Origin: a virus
IMG/VR virus record: IMGVR_UViG_3300037222_000084
Coordinates: 1 to 64,000 of that record
DNA length: 64,000 nucleotides
Direction: 5' to 3' (one strand)
Below the pieces are notes generated by a model. It was not told where the DNA came from, did no database searches, and worked only from the letters and a program-made list of their open reading frames with translations. The position numbers and the translations under genes are program-made. Below are positions 15,608-24,068 of the stretch, in pieces; position 1 is the first letter of the stretch; the number at the start of each line of letters is the position of its first letter.

Positions 15608-15805
15608 ATGGCTATCGACTCACTGATTCAGAAGGGCAAGAAGCTAAACAATCGCAAGAGCGGTGCTGCTGCGGCCAACAAGCTGCGCAAGCGGACAGAG
15701 GCAGAAGTGCGTCAGTCGGAGTACGCACAGTTGCCGTTGGCCCAAAAACTAGCCCAAGCTGGTGCCAAAGAGAAGGCCAAGCTTTTAGCAAAGGCGGCAA
15801 AATGA
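15608..15805 (+). CDS. Small basic protein
   Basis: 65 aa after TAGGAGGATTT, rich in Lys, Ala and Gln, probably helical or disordered. A nucleic-acid-binding role is an inference from charge only. Confidence 0.6.
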   Translation: MAIDSLIQKGKKLNNRKSGAAAANKLRKRTEAEVRQSEYAQLPLAQKLAQAGAKEKAKLLAKAAK

Positions 15806-16074
15806 AAATCTCAGGTAAACGCCCAGTGATGTTCTTTCAAGATGGCTATGGCACCTATGGTGCATCGGGTGGTTGTAGGGTTCGTATCTTCTTTCCAGGT
15901 GGGAAAGCCGAATGGTGCGCCTTGAGAAGCTCCAGCGAGAGGTACGATTTCATTGCAAAACCTTGCTGGCTGAATGGAAAGAGGCCGAAGACAATCAGCC
16001 AATTGATTAAGATGGCTCACGAATACGACAAAAAAGAGGGATTCCCTAAAATGGAATTTTTAGGTGAATTATGA
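15802..16074 (+). CDS. Hypothetical protein, paralogue of next gene
   Basis: 90 aa, ATGA overlap. RVRIFFPGGKAEWC and the late HEYD are shared in layout with the following gene (LRIIHVDGRVEWA, IEYD), so the two look like an old tandem duplication. Function unknown. Confidence 0.6.
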   Translation: MKISGKRPVMFFQDGYGTYGASGGCRVRIFFPGGKAEWCALRSSSERYDFIAKPCWLNGKRPKTISQLIKMAHEYDKKEGFPKMEFLGEL

Positions 16075-16337
16075 AACCCAAGTCGTTCGGTGTGCGTCCT
16101 ATTCTAATGCAGCGTTGGGAAGGTGGCCTACGCATAATCCACGTTGATGGACGAGTTGAATGGGCAAGCAACACGGAATCAACGTTTGAGAATGCCGATG
16201 GATGTACCTCTAGAGGCACGCAGAAATCCGCATATCAGGCCTGCATTGAGTATGATAGGTACTACTCCGGCTTCAGAAAAAAAGATAACGTTAGCTGGCT
16301 TCCAATGAAGCTTGGCGCATTTCTGGGGTATTTATGA
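16071..16337 (+). CDS. Hypothetical protein, paralogue of previous gene
   Basis: 88 aa, ATGA overlap. It shares the beta-hairpin (VDGRVEW) and YD-containing C-terminal layout with its neighbour. Function unknown. Confidence 0.6.
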   Translation: MKPKSFGVRPILMQRWEGGLRIIHVDGRVEWASNTESTFENADGCTSRGTQKSAYQACIEYDRYYSGFRKKDNVSWLPMKLGAFLGYL

Positions 16338-16654
16338 AGAAGTTCGAGGACTTGAACCATTTCCAGAAAGAAGATGCGGTCAAGCAGATAACCCATGGTG
16401 TAATTGGCGATTTGTCTGAAGGCGTTCTTGAAATCGAATTAGTAGATCCAGCTAACCAGAAGGAATTGCTCAGGATTATCAAGATCGCTGTGGATAAGGA
16501 CAGTCCAAGATTTGCGGTGCTATCTCTGCTTAACCATAAGGGTATTCGTGGAGAGATTGAACGATTAGCAACGGTTGCTGCTGGCGAGTCAACCTATACT
16601 GACGATGGATTTCTAATGAAAGGTGGACAAAATGTGGACCCTATTCTCAATTAG
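16334..16654 (+). CDS. Hypothetical protein, 106 aa
   Basis: ATGA overlap. Mostly helical, acidic and of unknown function. Confidence 0.6.
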   Translation: MKKFEDLNHFQKEDAVKQITHGVIGDLSEGVLEIELVDPANQKELLRIIKIAVDKDSPRFAVLSLLNHKGIRGEIERLATVAAGESTYTDDGFLMKGGQNVDPILN

Positions 16655-16841
16655 CCTGAGCAAAATCGGGCCAGAGTTTTCGGTGCGGGGAGTAGTTACT
16701 GGTTTTCAGGACGTAGCGAAGTTTCAAGGCATTATCAATGGCGCTGTATTCTGTGAAGGATTCAGTTACGAGGAAATTCGCCAAAGTATCTTGGATGTTG
16801 TTGAGTTGAATGGACCAAGGGACAAAAGTGGACTTCAATAA
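16632..16841 (+). CDS. Hypothetical protein, 69 aa
   Basis: The ATG at 16632 follows AAGGTGG. It overlaps the previous gene by 23 nt and the next by 32 nt, which is long for this window, so one of the three starts may be off. No family recognised. Confidence 0.45.
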   Translation: MWTLFSISLSKIGPEFSVRGVVTGFQDVAKFQGIINGAVFCEGFSYEEIRQSILDVVELNGPRDKSGLQ

Positions 16842-17052
16842 ATACAGCGGTAGCTCTCATTCAGTTGAGCAGTTCCGCAATGATGCAGAGCAAGAGCTAG
16901 GCACCACAGGCCACGACAAGGCTGATTGGATGTGGGGACTGGCTTGGAAGCATGGACACGAAGGCGGTTTTGAAGAAGTGTTTTCTCAGTTGGTCGATCT
17001 TAAAGCAATGTTGATTGGAGATAAAAATGAATCGGACAGAAGCCTTAATTAA
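16810..17052 (+). CDS. Hypothetical protein, 80 aa
   Basis: Overlaps both neighbours. It has a Trp/His-rich middle (KADWMWGLAWKHGHEGG). The ribosome site is weak. Function unknown. Confidence 0.45.
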   Translation: MDQGTKVDFNKYSGSSHSVEQFRNDAEQELGTTGHDKADWMWGLAWKHGHEGGFEEVFSQLVDLKAMLIGDKNESDRSLN

Positions 17053-17224
17053 AGGACTGCAAATTCTGGCCACATACGACGAGTGTGATGTGCAGGCGGA
17101 CCATGACATTATCTTTGCTGGGCCAGAGAACCACAGAGATGTTGACGATCATGATGCCCACGAATTGGAGCAGCTTGGTTGGTATGTGTTGGCTAGCTAC
17201 CATTGCTGGGCGTTCAACGTATGA
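17027..17224 (+). CDS. Hypothetical protein, 65 aa
   Basis: The ATG at 17027 follows TTGGAGAT. Rich in Asp and His (ENHRDVDDHDAHELEQLGW). Possible metal binding is an inference from composition. Confidence 0.6.
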   Translation: MNRTEALIKGLQILATYDECDVQADHDIIFAGPENHRDVDDHDAHELEQLGWYVLASYHCWAFNV

Positions 17225-17547
17225 GCATCAAGATCGCATTGGACTGCAACATAGGCAAGAAACGTAAGGCAGAGCTAATAGATCTAGGCTACGATGTGGT
17301 GGTTGTCGCCGAAGACGGTGAGGCCGACGTATTGTGGGTTCACAGGGCGTTCTCAGGTGGAGCAAGGTTCGTAGTCAGCAATGACCTTGATGTCCCTAAG
17401 ATATTGGAAAGAGAAGGTTATCCCATGGTGTGGGTTAACTATCCGAACGACAATGCATATTTTAAGGATTGGCTTGTACAATACATAGATCAGATGGTAC
17501 GCTTTAAGTTGAAGATTTTTCAAAAGATTATTGAGGAGTCAAAATGA
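17221..17547 (+). CDS. PIN-like (DUF5615-type) protein
   Basis: 108 aa. The order KIALDCNIGK, LIDLGYDVVVV, ADVLWVHRAF and FVVSNDLDVPKILE resembles the small DUF5615/Mut7-C PIN-like group, in which Asp residues coordinate metal for ribonuclease activity. Candidate acidic residues are D8 and those in SNDLD. No antitoxin-like partner is obvious. The match is moderate. Confidence 0.45.
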   Translation: MSIKIALDCNIGKKRKAELIDLGYDVVVVAEDGEADVLWVHRAFSGGARFVVSNDLDVPKILEREGYPMVWVNYPNDNAYFKDWLVQYIDQMVRFKLKIFQKIIEESK

Positions 17548-17732
17548 GATTCGTCGTACTGGCTATTGTTTGCGTCCTGCTTTACATCTTGCTTTTGGCT
17601 TCGCATGATCCCGTGGACTATCATCAGCCAGAGCCAGGTAAGAATGAGCATAAGTCGGGGAAAATTACGGATATGTCACCAAAAGAAGTTGACAAATTGA
17701 TTAACGAATTTCTAAAACCGGAGGCAAAATGA
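17544..17732 (+). CDS. Small membrane-anchored protein
   Basis: 62 aa. A single N-terminal helix (FVVLAIVCVLLYILLLA) precedes a charged tail of about 40 aa. ATGA overlap. Confidence 0.6.
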   Translation: MRFVVLAIVCVLLYILLLASHDPVDYHQPEPGKNEHKSGKITDMSPKEVDKLINEFLKPEAK

Positions 17733-17986
17733 TTACCGCGAGTGAAGCTAAGAACATCAGAAAAGCTATTGACAAGCCGTATACCGTAAATCAACATTGG
17801 TCATGTTGGGTAGTAGCAAAGATGTGCGGTGGCAAGGTGACACGCGATTACGCTAAATTTTTTGGACAGAGCCACAAGGCTAGATGGGATGGGCTATCTA
17901 GCCGCATTGACCGTTCTACAGAGGAACAAAACATGCAGAGAGAGCTAATGCTTGAACTGTTTGCCCACACAAGAGGCAAGTTATGA
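17729..17986 (+). CDS. Hypothetical protein, 85 aa
   Basis: ATGA overlap, helical, no family recognised. Confidence 0.6.
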   Translation: MITASEAKNIRKAIDKPYTVNQHWSCWVVAKMCGGKVTRDYAKFFGQSHKARWDGLSSRIDRSTEEQNMQRELMLELFAHTRGKL

Positions 17987-18183
17987 GACGCAAAGACGCA
18001 GTTGAATTATTGAGAGTGATTCTCCAGGAATGGGACGGTAGCCTTATTGACACAAGGGCTGCTAGTAAAATTCTGAGCAAGATCCAGAAACAAATTGGTA
18101 TGTTGCCTCCTGATCGCTTGTCGCATTTGCCAGCGCCATGTGAGATAGCCTACGAGTGGGACACTAAAATACGGAGTAAGTAA
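17983..18183 (+). CDS. Hypothetical protein, 66 aa
   Basis: ATGA overlap, helical, no family recognised. Directly upstream of the BCS1-like ATPase. Confidence 0.6.
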   Translation: MRRKDAVELLRVILQEWDGSLIDTRAASKILSKIQKQIGMLPPDRLSHLPAPCEIAYEWDTKIRSK

Positions 18184-19502
18184 TGGTACACGAACTTCTT
18201 GGTACAGCAGAAGGTCTGTGGAAATCCTACGCAGAAATGATGAAAGCTAATCCCGTGGTCGGTGGAGCGATGACGCTCTATGGTATGGGCATTGCTACTT
18301 ATTTCTTCAAAGATATACCCATGAGGGTACTTGGTTACGTTAAAGGCCAGTTCATGGTTGGCGTGCGTATCAACAACAACGATAACCTGTTCAACGCAAT
18401 TACGTATTGGTTAGAGGAACAAGAAAGAGTTTTCCGTTGTAAAAACTTCGCAGCCAAATTGAACTACGGGACCGACAAACACACGGTAGCCATATCCGTG
18501 GGTTATGGAAACCATATCTTTTTCTACAAACGCAGAATCTTTTATTTGAGTCGCATTGAAAAGGATGTGAACAATACAACGGATACTAAAGAATCGCTGT
18601 ACATCACTACGTATGGTTGGTCTCCTGAAAGTATCAGACGTTTCCTTCAAGACGTTATCCCACAACCCGTAGGGGACCAAAACACGCATGTCCACGACTT
18701 CACTAACTATTGGCAGCGCAGCGCAGAGAAGGCCAAGCGCAACCTTAGCTCTGTGGTATTGACTGACTCAAACGAAAAGAAACTGCGAGACCATATCACA
18801 CAATATCTTGGCGATAAGGCGTGGTATCGCCAGCACAAAATCCCGTGGAGAACTGGGATTGCCTTAGAAGGACCTCCTGGTACTGGAAAGACTACGTTGG
18901 CTCTCGCTTTGTGTGGAGAGTTTAACTCACATCTGTTCATAGCCAACTTATCGCTGATGAGCGACGATAAGCTATTAGAGATGTTCAAGCAGTTGCCGCC
19001 GAAGGCCATCATCCTGATCGAGGACATTGACTCGTATTCGGTTGCTACATCGCGTAAACGGAGAATGATTAAAAAGAAGAACAACCAGAAATCCTTAAGC
19101 GGTGCAACGCCTAGTGCTCCAGATTCTGACGATGAACAGCCAGACTCTAAAGACTTCTCGTTTGGTAGTCTGAGTGGTCTACTTAACGCTATTGACGGAA
19201 TTTGCTCTACTGAGGACCGTATCCTAATAGCTACGACCAATCATATCGAAAGGTTAGACCCAGCCCTTATCAGAGAAGGACGGTTCGAGCTTATTCTCAA
19301 AATTGATTATTTGGATGACGAGACTGGCAGAAAGATGTTCGCTAAGTTCTATCCAGACTTCAAGATGCCCAAGGACTTTAAGATGAGGCCAGAGATTAGT
19401 CCAGCGAAGTTCCAGACTATGGCCATGGGCAACAAGAGCGATCCGCAAATGCTATTCGATTTTTGTAATGAATTCAAACGTTTACCAGAGGCAACCAAAT
19501 GA
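18183..19502 (+). CDS. BCS1-like AAA ATPase
   Basis: 439 aa. A likely membrane segment at about residues 27-42 is followed by a BCS1-N-like region, then the AAA module with Walker A GPPGTGKTT (about 230), Walker B IILIEDID (about 277), a lysine/serine-rich insertion, and TTNHIERLDPALIREGR. Mitochondrial BCS1 moves a folded Fe-S protein across a membrane. Bacterial and phage homologues are poorly understood. It overlaps the Thg1-like gene by 4 nt. Confidence 0.88.
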   Translation: MVHELLGTAEGLWKSYAEMMKANPVVGGAMTLYGMGIATYFFKDIPMRVLGYVKGQFMVGVRINNNDNLFNAITYWLEEQERVFRCKNFAAKLNYGTDKHTVAISVGYGNHIFFYKRRIFYLSRIEKDVNNTTDTKESLYITTYGWSPESIRRFLQDVIPQPVGDQNTHVHDFTNYWQRSAEKAKRNLSSVVLTDSNEKKLRDHITQYLGDKAWYRQHKIPWRTGIALEGPPGTGKTTLALALCGEFNSHLFIANLSLMSDDKLLEMFKQLPPKAIILIEDIDSYSVATSRKRRMIKKKNNQKSLSGATPSAPDSDDEQPDSKDFSFGSLSGLLNAIDGICSTEDRILIATTNHIERLDPALIREGRFELILKIDYLDDETGRKMFAKFYPDFKMPKDFKMRPEISPAKFQTMAMGNKSDPQMLFDFCNEFKRLPEATK

Positions 19503-20311
19503 AGAACGACGAATTAGGCTCACGAATGAAAGACAATTATGAGGACCGCACGCGGTTCTCTGTGCCACGACGCACCTATACGGTGATTCGATTGGACGGC
19601 AAATCGTTCCATACCTATACAAAGGGCTTTCAGCGGCCCTATGACCTCGGTCTCATGCGGGTGATGGATAATACTGCTATCGCTCTCTGTGAATCCATAC
19701 CAGGCTGTAAACTGGCCTTCGTGCAATCAGATGAGATTAGCTTAATCATTACCGACTTTGATACTATTCAGACCGATGCGTGGTTTGGCGGTAACATACA
19801 GAAGATGGCCTCTGTATCAGCATCAATAGCTACTGCACACTTCAACAACGGCATGTACCTGGACGAAGAGATCCTAGCCAACATGGATAAGATCGCCTAC
19901 TTCGATAGTAGGGTGTTTACTATTCCTGATCGCATAGAGGTCTGCAATTATCTGATTTGGCGTCAACAAGATACAACGCGCAATAGCATTCAGATGGGCG
20001 CTCAGTCCATGTATAGCCAAAAGCAATTACATGGAAAGAAAACTAATGAGCTACAGGAGATGATGTTCCAGAAAGGCCAGAATTGGGACAAGTACCCAGT
20101 GGGCTTTAAACGTGGCAGAATAATCCTCAAAGAGAAAAGTGAAATTGTAGCTATTCACGGTGCAGGCGGTTCTGGGGGTGATGGACCAAGAACGACGATG
20201 GTTACTCGCACTAGTTGGGGAGTATTCGAGCCTCCTATATTTACACAAGAACAAGAGTATTTGAAGTCACGCATCCCACAGATAGGAGAGACAGATGGCA
20301 CAAAAGTTTAA
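19499..20311 (+). CDS. Thg1-like 3'-5' nucleotidyltransferase
   Basis: 270 aa. RLDGKSFH (31-38) and QSDEIS (76-81) are the signature motifs of tRNA-His guanylyltransferase, a reverse-direction polymerase that adds a nucleotide to RNA 5' ends. The metal-binding Asp residues are present. Phage and bacterial Thg1-like proteins often repair truncated tRNA 5' ends instead of adding G-1. It sits next to a SpoU methyltransferase two genes on, which supports an RNA-processing role. Confidence 0.9.
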   Translation: MKNDELGSRMKDNYEDRTRFSVPRRTYTVIRLDGKSFHTYTKGFQRPYDLGLMRVMDNTAIALCESIPGCKLAFVQSDEISLIITDFDTIQTDAWFGGNIQKMASVSASIATAHFNNGMYLDEEILANMDKIAYFDSRVFTIPDRIEVCNYLIWRQQDTTRNSIQMGAQSMYSQKQLHGKKTNELQEMMFQKGQNWDKYPVGFKRGRIILKEKSEIVAIHGAGGSGGDGPRTTMVTRTSWGVFEPPIFTQEQEYLKSRIPQIGETDGTKV

Positions 20312-20555
20312 GTACACAGTCAGAACCCGTGGTGGAGACCGTACACACGAGAGAGACGTTGTGTGTGAGGAACATCGAATAATTGAAGGTATTGTTTATT
20401 TTTTGAATAAAGGGAATACCTGGCATTATTGCTGTGCATTGTCAAGCCTGATTGACATGGAAAGTACAGGATACGTTGAGCCTGTCAAGGTTGAGAAGCC
20501 TGGGCAAGTGGAACACATAGAAACAGTTTTACCTAAGGAGCACTCAAATGTCTAA
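20295..20555 (+). CDS. Hypothetical protein, tandem paralogue A
   Basis: 86 aa after ATAGGAGAGACAG. FKYTVRTRGG, EGIVYFLNKGNTWHY and LIDME line up with the next gene's YKYHLRFVGG, GMITFLDEDGGWFY and LLDIE. Probably a small beta-barrel fold. Function unknown. Confidence 0.6.
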   Translation: MAQKFKYTVRTRGGDRTHERDVVCEEHRIIEGIVYFLNKGNTWHYCCALSSLIDMESTGYVEPVKVEKPGQVEHIETVLPKEHSNV

Positions 20556-20793
20556 GCAAGAGTATAAGTATCACTTACGTTTCGTTGGCGGCTATGAAAA
20601 AGAAATTATCGCATGTGACGATGAGACCGACAAGGGAATGATTACCTTTCTAGACGAAGACGGCGGTTGGTTCTACAAATGCTCTATTAAGAATCTACTC
20701 GACATAGAGGTGGACGTATACCAAGAGGTTGTCAAAGACCCTGAGCATACCTCAAAACCTATCCAAGGCGTCATGCCAATAGAGCATTTATGA
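20548..20793 (+). CDS. Hypothetical protein, tandem paralogue B
   Basis: 81 aa, overlapping its paralogue by 8 nt with an AAGGAG site. Same beta-rich layout as its neighbour and both end in an acidic tail. Confidence 0.6.
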   Translation: MSKQEYKYHLRFVGGYEKEIIACDDETDKGMITFLDEDGGWFYKCSIKNLLDIEVDVYQEVVKDPEHTSKPIQGVMPIEHL

Positions 20794-21227
20794 AACCACG
20801 AGGATTCTTTGGCCTAGCCATGTTCCAGCCCAAGAATAAGTACAACTGGGGTTCGCTTATGCGTACTGCCAGTCTGCTTGAAGTGGACTTCATAGCCAGC
20901 ATTGGGCGACGGTTCCCACGGCAGACCAGCGACACGCGCAAGAGCTACCTACACTTGCCAGTCTTTGAGTACGAATCATTCCAAGACTTCTATGAGCACA
21001 TGCCCTACGGGTGCCAATTGGTAGGCGTTGAATTGGACGCAAGGGCCAAGGATCTCAAGGACTTCTCTCATCCTCAACGCGCTATCTACATATTGGGCGC
21101 AGAGGATACGGGCCTCTCAAAAGAGGTAATTGACAACTGTCAGCATTTGGTTAAACTTAAAGGTGAGCACTCCATGAATGTGTCATGCGCAGGCTCGATT
21201 GTTCTTTATCACAGGGTAGGCTTGTAA
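20790..21227 (+). CDS. SpoU/TrmH-family RNA methyltransferase
   Basis: 145 aa. NWGSLMRTA (19-27), GAEDTGLS (103-110) and SMNVSCAGSIVLY (128-140) are the three SpoU motifs that form the SAM-binding knot. Small single-domain members such as TrmL methylate 2'-O-ribose in tRNA. The substrate here is not evident. An ATGA overlap couples it to the upstream genes. Confidence 0.85.
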   Translation: MKPRGFFGLAMFQPKNKYNWGSLMRTASLLEVDFIASIGRRFPRQTSDTRKSYLHLPVFEYESFQDFYEHMPYGCQLVGVELDARAKDLKDFSHPQRAIYILGAEDTGLSKEVIDNCQHLVKLKGEHSMNVSCAGSIVLYHRVGL

Positions 21228-21451
21228 TGGCAATTGAAGACGCGCAAGAAGCAAGGAGATTGGTTACTTCCTATAGACAGGAAGGGCTCGATGAGATCCT
21301 AGAGCAAGTTGAACGTGAAGCAGAAAAGGGTGAATGTGAGACTCGCTATTCCGTAGATAATCTCAACAACGTTGAGGCTGTAATGGCGGCTCTATGTGGC
21401 AAGGGATTTAAGGTAAGACGTAACGACGACTATTTAACAATTTACTGGTAA
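21227..21451 (+). CDS. Hypothetical protein, 74 aa
   Basis: The ATG shares its first base with the SpoU stop. Upstream in-frame codons are rejected because they lie inside that gene. An N-terminal helix is followed by a short alpha/beta C-terminus (VMAALCGKGFKVRRND). Function unknown. Confidence 0.55.
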   Translation: MAIEDAQEARRLVTSYRQEGLDEILEQVEREAEKGECETRYSVDNLNNVEAVMAALCGKGFKVRRNDDYLTIYW

Positions 21452-21460
21452 GAGGACACA

Positions 21461-21631
21461 ATGGCAACAGATGCAAAATCACTAGCTCAGACAGACAGAC
21501 TGAATCGTTTAACCGTATACGCCGCTGGACTGAAACAGCGCTTAGCAGGCCCAATGGACCCTGAGAAGAAAAACGTATTACAGATTGATCTTCGTAAGAC
21601 CGAAGCAATGATGGCAAAATTGAAGGGTTAG
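21461..21631 (+). CDS. Hypothetical protein, 56 aa
   Basis: Follows AAGAGGACACA. It begins MATDAKSLAQTDRLNRL and ends AMMAKLKG with TAG at 21629-21631. Helical, no family recognised. Confidence 0.55.
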   Translation: MATDAKSLAQTDRLNRLTVYAAGLKQRLAGPMDPEKKNVLQIDLRKTEAMMAKLKG

Positions 21632-21632
21632 T

Positions 21633-21869
21633 ATGACAGACGGGATTGCCAAATTAGGCGTGGAGCTTGATGCTGCATTGGCTGATAGTAATTGGGAGCT
21701 AGCTCAGGCTACGCTCACCAAGATGTGGTTGGCCAGCCAGATCGAGTTTGCACGACGCATTGAACCTAGCTTGAAAGAACTAACCTATCTCAAGACTCCG
21801 GTAGAGACTGAGGACGGCGAGTATCTACTGTTGTTTATTCACACTAAGGGAAAGAAGATTCAACTATGA
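21633..21869 (+). CDS. Hypothetical protein, 78 aa
   Basis: Starts just after the preceding stop with AAGGG upstream. It ends the long rightward block and overlaps the tail of a leftward gene by 6 nt. Confidence 0.6.
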   Translation: MTDGIAKLGVELDAALADSNWELAQATLTKMWLASQIEFARRIEPSLKELTYLKTPVETEDGEYLLLFIHTKGKKIQL

Positions 21870-22337
21870 CTCTTCGTCTTTGTTGATGTAATCGAAATTG
21901 ACGAACCCTTCCTTGGGTAAGTCTTTTGGTATCTCGGGCACAGGTTCCGTCTTGGGTGCTTTCTTGTAACTGGCTTTCTTCATGTTGATTGGCTTACCAG
22001 CTTTTTGACGCTGGTTCTCTTCTGCTTCAATGTCGCCAATCCAAGACTGTAAATCTTTCTCTTTGTTCGATTCATAGTTAGGATCTTCTGCCATGTAGAT
22101 AGGTTCCATCAACTCTTCAAGGTTCTCATCCACGTTTACATCGCCAAAGCGTTCTTCCATCACATGGCCTATTACGAATTCAGGAGACATTTCAAGTACT
22201 TCGTCTAGTTTAGTGTGAAATTTTTTGGAATACTCACGGCACAGGCTGCGCCACAAACTCGCAGGTGTTGGCTTTAGCTTAAACGCTATCGCCTCTACCC
22301 TAGCTAGCTCAATGATCTCGCCTATGTGGATGTACAT
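21864..22337 (-). CDS. Hypothetical protein, possible tail-assembly factor
   Basis: 157 aa. The N-terminal half is helical with a Trp/Tyr motif (LWRSLCREYSKKFHTKLDEVL), and the C-terminal half is charged and probably disordered. Paired by a TAATG overlap with the gene upstream, a layout like tail assembly chaperone pairs, but this is only an inference. Confidence 0.5.
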   Translation of the reverse strand: MYIHIGEIIELARVEAIAFKLKPTPASLWRSLCREYSKKFHTKLDEVLEMSPEFVIGHVMEERFGDVNVDENLEELMEPIYMAEDPNYESNKEKDLQSWIGDIEAEENQRQKAGKPINMKKASYKKAPKTEPVPEIPKDLPKEGFVNFDYINKDEES

Positions 22338-22816
22338 TAGTCTCGTTCGCCGTTGAGTTCTGCCTCTTCTCGATTGGCAGCTATGATAGCATCATTGGCG
22401 GCTTTTGCACGTTCAATAGCGGCTTCCTTGCGATACTTGATCTCGTTCTTATATTTGACCTCTGCGTCAATAGCAGAGCCAAGGACTAAAGATACGATCT
22501 CTGGATCTGGTAGATCGCCTGACATGTTACCGTTAGGATTTGCCGATGCCCAGAATGGAGGCGATGATACGATGCGATACTTAAGCTGGGTTAAGGCGTA
22601 TGCAAGGAACTTCTCGTGGTCTGGAGCAAATGCAAAATTTTCACCAATGAGAGCGCGTTCCTCTCGACCAGCAGCAATTTGCTGTAATGGAGTTAGGAAA
22701 CAACGGAATACGAAAGTACCAAGGTAAGTACCTTTGATGTTTCCTACGGCTGAGATTTCCCATGTAGCTCTATCACCTTCAATTTTAATATCGTCTCGTT
22801 TGTCAGCTTCGTCCAT
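22337..22816 (-). CDS. Hypothetical protein, possible virion assembly factor
   Basis: 159 aa. A beta-rich N-terminal part (ATWEISAVGNIKGTYLGTFVF) is followed by a long charged C-terminal helix. AGAGGAAA precedes the ATG. It forms a two-gene leftward unit with its neighbour. Function unknown. Confidence 0.5.
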   Translation of the reverse strand: MDEADKRDDIKIEGDRATWEISAVGNIKGTYLGTFVFRCFLTPLQQIAAGREERALIGENFAFAPDHEKFLAYALTQLKYRIVSSPPFWASANPNGNMSGDLPDPEIVSLVLGSAIDAEVKYKNEIKYRKEAAIERAKAANDAIIAANREEAELNGERD

Positions 22817-22874
22817 TTTTCCTCTGAATTTTTTTCAAAATCTTGTAACTAAGTCATTGACTAAATCATCAACT

Positions 22875-22891
22875 CAGCCTAAAGGCTGTTT
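22875..22891 (+). terminator. Short hairpin with T-run
   Basis: CAGCC-TAAA-GGCTG followed by TTT in the divergent gap at 22817-23074. Weak; it could instead be an operator. The rest of the gap is AT-rich without a gene. Confidence 0.3.
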
Positions 22892-23029
22892 CCCCGATAA
22901 GCAAAGCGAAGCAGCACTTCGTGTATATCACATCTCAGTCAGTTTTAAAGCAGCGTTTTAGCAATTATTTTTAAGCTACATTTTTAACTACCCGTAATAT
23001 TTGGCTTAAACTATAAAATATTTATTTTC

Positions 23030-23056
23030 TTGCGTTAGCTTTGGCTTTGGTATAAT
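23030..23056 (+). promoter_or_regulatory. Sigma-70-like promoter
   Basis: A perfect TATAAT at 23051-23056 with TTGCGT 15 nt upstream, 19 nt before the next start codon. Confidence 0.5.
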
Positions 23057-23074
23057 CTACAAACGAGGTGAAAA

Positions 23075-23347
23075 ATGTTCATACCACTAGAAAATCCGAT
23101 TGTATGTGGCTACAAATTATTGGACCTGACCACCCACTACGAACTGCACTGGCGTAAGGGTGTCTTTCGTGGCGATCTCAAAAAGATAACCACCTATGCT
23201 GTCCTTGAACTTGGCTTTGAGACTGATGAGATCGAGCTAGCCGTACTGGAAATGAACAAGCATTTTCACAACGGATCAGAGTTTGGTATGATGCGTCGAT
23301 TCATGTTTACTTTTGAGACCAACGAAACCAATATGAAACTGCACTAG
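23075..23347 (+). CDS. Hypothetical protein, 90 aa
   Basis: Follows GAGGTGAAAA. Mixed alpha/beta, no family recognised. First gene of a rightward unit driven by a TATAAT promoter. Confidence 0.6.
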   Translation: MFIPLENPIVCGYKLLDLTTHYELHWRKGVFRGDLKKITTYAVLELGFETDEIELAVLEMNKHFHNGSEFGMMRRFMFTFETNETNMKLH

Positions 23348-23355
23348 GAGATATC

Positions 23356-23676
23356 GTGGAAGATTTTGACAAGGCTAGATGCATATTCTTAACGTTAATG
23401 GCGACCTTCATCGTCGCCATGCTTGTCTACTGCTTTTATCCGTTCAAGCCAGACTATATGGTTGGAGAATGTGGAGCTTTAAGACCACGAAGCGAGCCTT
23501 GGGAAACACGAGACCTGTACGTAGACAAGATTCTGGAAGTTGGCAATAAGCATTACCGGCTAGCTGCTTTGAATCATACTAACCTACAAGCTTATCCAGA
23601 AGTAGAAGAGATTAGGCTTTTCGATAGGATTTATAAGAAAGTTGAATGTCCACCCGAACTAAAGGAAGTAAAATGA
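23356..23676 (+). CDS. Membrane-anchored protein, 106 aa
   Basis: GTG start after AGGAGATATC. One helix (CIFLTLMATFIVAMLVYCF) is followed by an about 80-aa soluble part. Function unknown. Confidence 0.6.
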   Translation: MEDFDKARCIFLTLMATFIVAMLVYCFYPFKPDYMVGECGALRPRSEPWETRDLYVDKILEVGNKHYRLAALNHTNLQAYPEVEEIRLFDRIYKKVECPPELKEVK

Positions 23677-24068
23677 AAAAGAAAGCATTAAAGAAACTAT
23701 CCCAAGCGTTACGATCTGGTCAATTTCAACAGTATCGCGGATCATGCTACAACACTAAGACTGGAGAATATTGCGTACTTGGTGTGGCCAACAGCGTATT
23801 CGGCGGATTGACTGGTAAAGAACAGTCGGAGCTATATAGCCTTAGCGAATATACGGTTAAGGCTGTTGGGTTCTCAGATGAAATGCCATATTTCTTGGGA
23901 GTTGCCTTGCATATCCTTAATGATGGCGACTACAACGGGAAAGACTGGCTGAATACCTCCGATAAAGAAATTGGAGCTTTGACTTTCGACGAATTGGCTG
24001 ATCTGATTGACATTGCTTTGTTAGATGGTCCTAAAAAGTATTTCCACAAAAAAGGTGCAACTCTATGA
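23673..24068 (+). CDS. Conserved-looking phage protein (DUF6197-like)
   Basis: 131 aa. The order LSQALRSGQFQQYRGSCYN, EYCVLGVAN, LNDGDYNGKDW and FDELADLID resembles a widespread uncharacterised phage group I recall as DUF6197-like. The family name is uncertain. ATGA overlap with the previous gene. Confidence 0.5.
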   Translation: MKKKALKKLSQALRSGQFQQYRGSCYNTKTGEYCVLGVANSVFGGLTGKEQSELYSLSEYTVKAVGFSDEMPYFLGVALHILNDGDYNGKDWLNTSDKEIGALTFDELADLIDIALLDGPKKYFHKKGATL

